Positions 15,259 through 19,700 of a DNA stretch of 19,700 nucleotides are shown one piece after another. The notes under the pieces were generated by a model. That model was not told the DNA's origin and searched no databases. It saw nothing but the letters and a program-made list of their open reading frames with translations. The position numbers and the translations under genes are program-made. The stretch covers positions 1 to 19,700 of the forward strand of contig CAIMPQ010000093.1 of the NCBI GenBank assembly GCA_903843315.1. Reading direction: 5' to 3'. Position 1 is the stretch's first letter. Every line of letters begins with the position of its first letter. This DNA comes from an uncultured beta proteobacterium. Lineage in GTDB: Bacteria > Pseudomonadota > Gammaproteobacteria > Burkholderiales > Burkholderiaceae.

Positions 15259-17173
15259 GAGCAATTCGCTTTTTAAAAACCTTCAGCAGGACGTTAAACG
15301 GTTACCCGGTTTGCCGGGGGTATATCGCTTCTTTGATGAGGCGGGGCAGATTCTGTATGTCGGCAAAGCTCGTAATCTCAAAAAACGGGTTTCAAGTTAT
15401 TTTCAGAGCAAACAACTCTCACCGCGCATAGCACTGATGGTGGGCAAAATTGCCCGCTACGAAACAACAGTAACACGGACTGAAACCGAAGCACTCATTC
15501 TAGAGAACAATCTCATTAAAGAATTGGCTCCGCCGTTCAATATTCTTTTTCGAGATGATAAATCCTATCCTTATGTGATGTTGACGGGCCACCAATTTCC
15601 CCGCTTGGCTTCCTATCGTGGCAAGGTGGACAAACGCAATCATTACTTTGGGCCATTTCCGAATTCTTGGGCAGTCCGTAATAGTGTTCAGATTTTGCAA
15701 AAAGTTTTCCGTTTGCGGACCTGCGAGGATTCCGTATTTAAAAATCGGAGCCGCCCCTGTCTTCTCCATCAAATCCATCGCTGTAGTGCGCCATGCGTAG
15801 GCCGCCTAAGCGTTGAGCAGTACGGACAAGATGTTGCTCAAGCAACGCGTTTTTTAGAGGGCGATCACAGCCGAGTGTTATCTGAATTAGAAAAAGAAAT
15901 GCATGTCCACAGCGAGGCGATGGAATTTGAGATGGCGGCGGTATTACGCGATCGGATCGCCGATCTCTCTAGCGTTTTACAGCAGCAGTCGATGGATACA
16001 GTGGCAGAGGGTGAAGGCGATGTAGATGTGATTGCTGTTGCCTTAATGGAAGGAATGGTTTGTGTGAACTTAGCGATGGTGCGAGGCGGCCGTCATTTAG
16101 GCGACCGAGCGTATTTCCCAAAGGGATTACGCACAGCATCTGGCGAGCTACCATCGCCTGCAGAAATTTTAGAAGCCTTTATTGCTCAGCATTATTTAGA
16201 AGACCTTACTGGCAATACTGAAGTAAGTTCTAATTTAATCCCCCCAGTGATCGTCTTGAATTACGCGCTTCAGTCAGTGGGTGATGATCTTTCTGCTCTG
16301 AGCGAAACCCCGCCGGAAGATTTACATGACTTGATGAACACGCAGGCCGGTAGAAAAATTACTTTCCTTTTTCAGCCTCAAGGGCAGAGACGCCATTGGC
16401 TTGCAATGGCTGAAGGTAATGCAAAGATTGCACTGACAAAACGCCTGGTAGAGACTGGGGGGCAGCTAGCGAGAGCAAGGGCGCTGGCAGATATTCTTGC
16501 TCTAGATTTAGAAAGTCTCGAGCAACTACGGATTGAATGTTTTGATATTAGTCATACCTCTGGTGAGGCTACGCAAGCATCTTGTGTGGTGTATGCCAAG
16601 AATGCCATGCAGTCTAGCGAGTACCGACGTTTCAACATTAACGACATCACTCCAGGGGATGACTACGCTGCCATGCGTCAGGTCTTACAAAGACGCTACA
16701 CCAACTTCCAGGAACTACCCGTTGACAAAATTCCTCAGGTGATTCTGATTGATGGTGGTAAAGGGCAGGTTGAAATAGCAAGGCAAGTCCTGACGGAATT
16801 CGGTATGGATGTGAGTTTGATTGTGGGGGTTGCAAAAGGTGAGGGGCGTAAGGTAGGTTTGGAGACGTTGATCTTTGCTGATGGCCGCCCCGCTTTGGAA
16901 TTGGGAATTGATAGTGCCGCACTTTTATTGGTTGCTCAGATTCGGGATGAAGCACATCGTTTCGCAATTACTGGTATGCGCGCTAAGAGAGCAAAGGCAA
17001 GAACAGTCTCGCGCTTAGAAGAAATAGAGGGGATCGGCGCCAAGCGACGTCAAAAATTATTGGCGCGTTTTGGCGGTCTAAAAGGGGTCGCCAATGCCAG
17101 TATTGAAGAGATTGCTAGCGTAGAAGGGGTGTCTTTAACCCTGGCGGAGCAGATTTATCGTCAGCTTCACTAA
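15257..17173 (+). CDS. uvrC: UvrABC system protein C, excinuclease
   Basis: UvrC makes both incisions around a lesion in nucleotide excision repair. The 638-residue product has an N-terminal GIY-YIG nuclease domain (GVYRFF, ILYVGKARNLKKRV with Arg39) and a cysteine cluster near residues 155-177. A UVR helix that binds UvrB (EMEFEMAAVLRDRIADL region, near residue 220) follows. An RNase H-like second nuclease domain contains ECFDISHTSGEAT, and two helix-hairpin-helix motifs lie at the C-terminus (EIEGIGAKRRQKLL, IASVEGVSLTLAEQI). ATG at 15257 is the only start that keeps the GIY-YIG domain whole. The 35 bases between its stop and pgsA suggest co-transcription. No SOS box is seen upstream. Confidence 0.97.
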   Translation: MSNSLFKNLQQDVKRLPGLPGVYRFFDEAGQILYVGKARNLKKRVSSYFQSKQLSPRIALMVGKIARYETTVTRTETEALILENNLIKELAPPFNILFRDDKSYPYVMLTGHQFPRLASYRGKVDKRNHYFGPFPNSWAVRNSVQILQKVFRLRTCEDSVFKNRSRPCLLHQIHRCSAPCVGRLSVEQYGQDVAQATRFLEGDHSRVLSELEKEMHVHSEAMEFEMAAVLRDRIADLSSVLQQQSMDTVAEGEGDVDVIAVALMEGMVCVNLAMVRGGRHLGDRAYFPKGLRTASGELPSPAEILEAFIAQHYLEDLTGNTEVSSNLIPPVIVLNYALQSVGDDLSALSETPPEDLHDLMNTQAGRKITFLFQPQGQRRHWLAMAEGNAKIALTKRLVETGGQLARARALADILALDLESLEQLRIECFDISHTSGEATQASCVVYAKNAMQSSEYRRFNINDITPGDDYAAMRQVLQRRYTNFQELPVDKIPQVILIDGGKGQVEIARQVLTEFGMDVSLIVGVAKGEGRKVGLETLIFADGRPALELGIDSAALLLVAQIRDEAHRFAITGMRAKRAKARTVSRLEEIEGIGAKRRQKLLARFGGLKGVANASIEEIASVEGVSLTLAEQIYRQLH

Positions 17174-17207
17174 GCAAGCCAGCCCTCACTTGGTTTATGC
17201 TTATCCA

Positions 17208-17783
17208 ATGCCATTCAATCTCCCTATCGCCCTAACCTGGTTACGTGTTGCGGCTATACCCTTGCTGGTGGCGATTTTTTATCTGCCAAATTCGTGGCTC
17301 ACGCCGTTTGAGAAAAATCTTTTTGCAACCATCATCTTCGTTTTTGCAGCACTTACGGATTGGTTGGATGGATTTTTAGCGCGCCGCATGCAGCAAGAAT
17401 CAGCCTTTGGTCAATTCTTAGATCCGGTTGCGGATAAGTTGATTGTGGCAGCTGCACTATTGGTATTACTGAATATGGATCGTGTCCAGGTATGGGTAGC
17501 CCTCATTATTATTGGTCGCGAGATCACCATCTCTGCCTTACGTGAATGGATGGCTTTATTGGGTTCCGGTAAAAGTGTTGCCGTTCATATGGTTGGCAAG
17601 TTAAAAACCACTGCGCAACTTGTCGCCATTCCTTTTTTATTGCTCAATGACACTTTATTTGGCTGGTTAGATTGCGCCCGAGTGGGCACTTGGCTAATTT
17701 GGATTGCTTGCATCTTAACGCTTTGGTCGATGTTTTATTACATGAAAAAGGCTTTGCCACAATTGGCTGGCAAAATCGATTAA
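17208..17783 (+). CDS. pgsA: CDP-diacylglycerol-glycerol-3-phosphate 3-phosphatidyltransferase
   Basis: PgsA makes phosphatidylglycerol phosphate, the committed step to phosphatidylglycerol and cardiolipin, in the inner membrane. The 191-residue product has several hydrophobic membrane segments and a complete CDP-alcohol phosphotransferase motif: Asp51, Asp54, Gly55, Ala58, Arg59, Gly68, Asp72 and Asp76 (DWLDGFLARR to GQFLDPVADK). The ATG at 17208 gives MPFNLPIALTWLR, the usual N-terminus; a TTG 18 bases upstream in frame is less likely. No clear Shine-Dalgarno is present, which suggests dependence on uvrC translation. uvrC-pgsA followed by tRNA genes is a common proteobacterial order. Confidence 0.95.
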   Translation: MPFNLPIALTWLRVAAIPLLVAIFYLPNSWLTPFEKNLFATIIFVFAALTDWLDGFLARRMQQESAFGQFLDPVADKLIVAAALLVLLNMDRVQVWVALIIIGREITISALREWMALLGSGKSVAVHMVGKLKTTAQLVAIPFLLLNDTLFGWLDCARVGTWLIWIACILTLWSMFYYMKKALPQLAGKID

Positions 17784-17899
17784 GACCTATAAACCCCAGC
17801 CACATATACATCTTTGGGTGATTCCGGTAACCTAGAATTTGGTTTTCTTGCAGAAAAATGCTTTCTTAAGGATTGTTTGTTAAACTGTCGCCCTGTTAT

Positions 17900-17975
17900 G
17901 CGGGAATAGCTCAGCTGGTAGAGCGATACCTTGCCAAGGTATAGGTCGGGAGTTCGAACCTCCTTTCCCGCTCCA
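17900..17975 (+). tRNA. tRNA-Gly (anticodon GCC)
   Basis: A full 76-base cloverleaf is visible: acceptor GCGGGAA pairs with TTCCCGC, D-stem GCTC/GAGC, anticodon stem ATACC/GGTAT with loop TTGCCAA (anticodon GCC at 17933-17935), five-base variable loop, T-stem with TTCGAAC loop, discriminator T and an encoded CCA end. The 116 bases between pgsA and this tRNA hold no gene; they presumably contain its promoter, but no convincing -35/-10 pair was found. Confidence 0.98.
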
Positions 17976-17981
17976 AGTTCG

Positions 17982-18011
17982 ATGGGAAGCCCTTAAAAGC
18001 TTCCCATTTTT
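17982..18011 (+). terminator. Hairpin with T-run between the two tRNAs
   Basis: ATGGGAAGC (17982-17990) pairs perfectly with GCTTCCCAT (17999-18007) over an 8-base loop and is followed by T residues up to 18011. It has all the hallmarks of a rho-independent terminator, 6 bases after tRNA-Gly and 13 bases before tRNA-Cys. It could alternatively serve as a processing signal for a joint precursor. Confidence 0.75.
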
Positions 18012-18024
18012 GATTGGGGTATCT

Positions 18025-18098
18025 GGCGCGTTGGCCGAGTGGTTAGGCAGGAGCCTGCAAAGCTTCGTACGGGGGTTCGATTCCCTCACGCGCCTCCA
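18025..18098 (+). tRNA. tRNA-Cys (anticodon GCA)
   Basis: A 74-base cloverleaf: acceptor GGCGCGT pairs with ACGCGCC, D-stem GCC/GGC, anticodon stem GGAGC/GCTTC (one G-U) with loop CTGCAAA (anticodon GCA at 18057-18059), four-base variable loop GTAC, T-stem GGGGG/CCCTC with TTCGATT loop, discriminator T and encoded CCA. The acceptor stem matches that of E. coli tRNA-Cys. Confidence 0.98.
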
Positions 18099-18108
18099 GT
18101 GATTTATC

Positions 18109-18136
18109 TTGACGATTTAGGCGCATACCCTAAAAT
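18109..18136 (+). promoter_or_regulatory. Sigma-70 promoter for the lipoprotein gene
   Basis: TTGACG (18109-18114) and TAAAAT (18131-18136) are each 5 of 6 to consensus and are separated by 16 bases. Transcription would begin near 18143, giving a leader of about 24 bases before the ATG at 18167. The -35 starts 11 bases after tRNA-Cys. Confidence 0.7.
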
Positions 18137-18166
18137 GGTTTCATTCAACCGCTTGGTAAAGACCTG

Positions 18167-18628
18167 ATGAATTTTTTCTCCGCATCCAAAGTCGCTGCTT
18201 GTGCAGCATCTCTTGCCTTACTGTTGGCTGGTTGTGCCAGCTCTGGAGATTCACCAACGGGAACTCCAAATGAAGTGCAGGAGATTCAAGCTCAGCTCTT
18301 AGGTGATATGCCATTGCCTGCTGCTGCCAAAATTATTGGATCAGATTCTTTAATTATTGGACGGGGTGATAACTGGGTTGGTCGCGTAGTGTTGTCGGGT
18401 GTACAAACACCGACGGATATTTATGCGTTCTTCCAATCTGAATATCCAAGAGTGGGCTGGACAACAATTAGTGCAGTTAAATCGAAGACCAGTATTTTGG
18501 TTTTCACCAAAGGAGACCGAACAGCTACTGTTGAATTAAATGAAGGTTCTTTATCCGGTCCTAAAACTGTCATTACGATTACATCATCACCAAAGAATGC
18601 AAACGTCGTGGCGCCAAGCAAGAAATAA
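18167..18628 (+). CDS. Predicted outer-envelope lipoprotein of unknown function
   Basis: The 153-residue product starts with a lipoprotein signal peptide: a short N-region with Lys8, a hydrophobic core, and the lipobox LLAGC with the modified Cys23. The residues after Cys23 are Ala-Ser, with no Asp at +2, so outer-membrane sorting is likely. The mature part is small, with no membrane segment or enzymatic motif I recognise. It has alternating hydrophobic strands (IIGSDSLIIGRGDNWVGRVVL, then ILVFTKGDRTATVEL, shown here as short segments), suggesting a compact beta-rich domain. It is transcribed from its own promoter and ends at the hairpin shared with lexA. I cannot assign a role. Confidence 0.85.
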   Translation: MNFFSASKVAACAASLALLLAGCASSGDSPTGTPNEVQEIQAQLLGDMPLPAAAKIIGSDSLIIGRGDNWVGRVVLSGVQTPTDIYAFFQSEYPRVGWTTISAVKSKTSILVFTKGDRTATVELNEGSLSGPKTVITITSSPKNANVVAPSKK

Positions 18629-18639
18629 AGTAAGTTATA

Positions 18640-18676
18640 TAAAGCAAAAGGCCTCCAATGGAGGCCTTTTGCTTTA
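18640..18676. terminator. Bidirectional intrinsic terminator between the lipoprotein gene and lexA
   Basis: Bases 18640-18656 pair perfectly with 18660-18676 across an AAT loop: a 17-bp stem with a GC-rich upper part (GGCCTCC/GGAGGCC) and A/T-rich lower arms. The T-rich lower arms serve as the T-run in either direction, so it can stop both convergent transcripts. Confidence 0.88.
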
Positions 18677-18687
18677 GAGCATCGGTT

Positions 18688-19407
18688 TTATAAGCCTTCA
18701 GCCCTAATGAGGCCAACGGCCTGGCCTTCAATAGCAAAATTCGGTTGACGATCATCCACAATAATATTTTTGAAGTCAGGATTCTCGGCTTGTAATTCAA
18801 TCACCATGCCGTTCGTTGTTTTCTTTTGCAGCCAGCGCTTCACTGTAACTTCATCATCCAGGCGTGCAACCACGATATCTCCGTTGCGTACTTCAGTTGT
18901 TTTTCTCACTGCTAAGTAGTCACCATCCAGAATTCCAGCATCGCGCATACTCATACCTTTTACTTTTAATAAGTAATCAGCACCTTTACTAAACAGGCTT
19001 GGATCGATTGGCACGTGCTTTTCAATATGTTCTACAGCCATGATTGGTGAACCAGCAGCTACACGCCCAATTAAAGGTAGCGTCAATTGTTGTAGCGCAC
19101 CAGATGGTAAAGACATCTGGCGATATTTATTGGTGTTATGAGTTTGATTAAATCTTTGTGGAATACGAATGCCGCGAGATGTTCCCGGCGTTAATTCGAT
19201 GTATCCTTTTTTTGCAAGTGCGCGTAAATGTTCTTCAGCCGCATTGGCAGATGCAAAACCCAGTTGAGTGGCAATCTCTGCGCGAGTGGGCGGTGAGCCA
19301 CTCTCATCGATGGCCTTGGTGATCAGATCCAAGATCTCATTCTGGCGGGAAGTGAGCTTGGGGAGGGCAGTCAGCTCCTCGGGAAAATCGACTGTATTTA
19401 TGTCCAT
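18688..19407 (-). CDS. lexA: SOS-response repressor LexA
   Basis: LexA represses DNA-damage genes and is inactivated by RecA-stimulated self-cleavage. The 239-residue product has an N-terminal winged helix (PPTRAEIATQLGFASANAAEE, residues about 39-59, is the recognition region). The cleavage site is Ala118-Gly119 in RVAAGSP, and the dyad is Ser153 (GMSMRDAG) with Lys190 (DEVTVKRW). The ATG at 19407 is the only standard start that keeps the winged helix whole. It adds about 16 residues (MDINTVDFPEELTALP) before the usual KLTxRQ beginning. A longer frame starting at 19500 crosses the operator and promoter and is rejected. Autoregulation is indicated by the adjacent LexA box. Confidence 0.96.
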   Translation of the reverse strand: MDINTVDFPEELTALPKLTSRQNEILDLITKAIDESGSPPTRAEIATQLGFASANAAEEHLRALAKKGYIELTPGTSRGIRIPQRFNQTHNTNKYRQMSLPSGALQQLTLPLIGRVAAGSPIMAVEHIEKHVPIDPSLFSKGADYLLKVKGMSMRDAGILDGDYLAVRKTTEVRNGDIVVARLDDEVTVKRWLQKKTTNGMVIELQAENPDFKNIIVDDRQPNFAIEGQAVGLIRAEGL

Positions 19408-19408
19408 A

Positions 19409-19424
19409 CTGGGATTGTATACAG
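19409..19424 (-). promoter_or_regulatory. LexA operator (SOS box) of lexA
   Basis: The sequence CTGGGATTGTATACAG fits the proteobacterial SOS consensus CTG-N10-CAG, with flanking TA and CA extending the match. It lies one base upstream of the lexA start codon and covers the predicted -10 element, so bound LexA would block its own promoter. It lies 43 bases before the divergent asparaginase start and might influence it. Confidence 0.85.
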
Positions 19425-19442
19425 CACTATTTGATATTTCAA
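19414..19442 (-). promoter_or_regulatory. Sigma-70 promoter of lexA, predicting a leaderless mRNA
   Basis: On the minus strand TTGAAA (19442-19437) and TACAAT (19419-19414) are separated by exactly 17 bases. Only six bases (CCCAGT) separate the -10 from the ATG, so transcription is expected to start at or beside the A of the start codon. The -10 lies inside the LexA operator. Confidence 0.7.
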
Positions 19443-19467
19443 GAGGTTTAGGCAGGACGATAATGGA

Positions 19468-19700
19468 ATGATGAGTACAAACCGAAATCCGCTCGAACAA
19501 TCTCCCTATATCTTAGTTATCGGACTGGGTGGCACTATTGCAGGATTGGCTGCAAATCCAGACCTCAGCCCAAGCAATTACAAGGCGGGCGAGTTGGAGG
19601 TAGAGACACTCTTAAAGAAGGTCGAAGAAGCTATTCCTGGGGATTTAAAACTGGTTTCTCAGCAGTTAGCCAATATCGATAGCCGCGACCTAAGTGAAGA
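19468..19700 (+). CDS. L-asparaginase, 5' part
   Basis: The frame is open from ATG 19468 (a second ATG follows at 19471) to the window edge. The translation shows YILVIGLGGTIAG, the asparaginase N-terminal motif with the catalytic threonine in GGTIAG, then a YKAGELEVETLL segment and NIDSRDLS, matching the second conserved region (NxDS). The enzyme hydrolyses asparagine to aspartate and ammonia. The residue before GGT is Leu where Thr is common. No signal peptide is visible, so a cytoplasmic location is likely. AGGA at 19454-19457 may be the ribosome binding site. The second catalytic threonine and the C-terminus lie outside the window, so completeness and subtype (AnsA or AnsB) cannot be judged. 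Confidence 0.88.
   Translation, partial: MMSTNRNPLEQSPYILVIGLGGTIAGLAANPDLSPSNYKAGELEVETLLKKVEEAIPGDLKLVSQQLANIDSRDLSE

Noticed and set aside
19408..19500. Extended LexA frame reaching to 19500
   Set aside because: It would translate through the promoter and the LexA operator, and the extra residues do not resemble LexA.
1..19700. CRISPR arrays, insertion sequences, phage or integration sites
   Set aside because: No spaced repeat array, transposase, integrase or tRNA 3'-end duplication was seen anywhere in the window.

Overview
The window is a compact, gene-dense bacterial chromosome segment with no sign of mobile DNA. Gene order (fabH-fabD-fabG-acpP-fabF, a MucD/DegQ-type protease, lepA-lepB-rnc-era-recO-pdxJ-acpS-nagZ), an EarP/EF-P(Arg32) pair, encoded tRNA CCA ends and a LexA operator of the CTG-N10-CAG type all point to a betaproteobacterium of the Burkholderiales. 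The moderate base composition (by eye below 50% GC, unlike Burkholderia or Ralstonia) and short spacers suggest a streamlined lineage such as Polynucleobacter. That genus name is an inference from memory, not a database match.

Layout. 1-3479 (+) is a type II fatty-acid synthesis cluster: the 3' end of fabH, then fabD, fabG, acpP and fabF. 3527-4978 (+) is a periplasmic HtrA-family protease lying directly between fabF and lepA. The sigma-E block (rpoE-rseA-rseB) often found at this point in relatives is not there. 5116-12441 (+) is a tightly packed run of eight housekeeping genes with spacers from a 1-nt overlap to about 12 nt: lepA, lepB, rnc, era, recO, pdxJ, acpS and nagZ. 12446-15258 (-) holds a GNAT-type acetyltransferase with an unusual C-terminal half, then efp and its modifying enzyme earP. 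uvrC (+) starts at 15257, so its start codon overlaps the divergent earP start codon inside one CATG. pgsA follows, then tRNA-Gly(GCC), a hairpin terminator, tRNA-Cys(GCA) and a small lipoprotein gene with a strong predicted sigma-70 promoter. lexA (-) ends at a shared bidirectional terminator, and the last 233 bases open an L-asparaginase gene.

Functional links. FabH/FabD/FabG/FabF with ACP form an elongation cycle, and AcpS further along activates the same ACP. LepA, Era, RNase III, EF-P and EarP all bear on ribosome function or assembly. LepB, the protease and the lipoprotein belong to the cell envelope. RecO, UvrC and LexA are DNA-repair functions, but only lexA shows a visible SOS box. 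No gap longer than about 140 bases lacks a gene.

No clearly new biological system is visible. The most interesting points are architectural: the divergent earP/uvrC starts with no intergenic DNA, a lexA promoter placed so that the mRNA is predicted to be leaderless with the operator abutting the start codon, a terminator-like hairpin between two tRNAs, loss of the sigma-E block, and the GNAT-like protein of unknown role.
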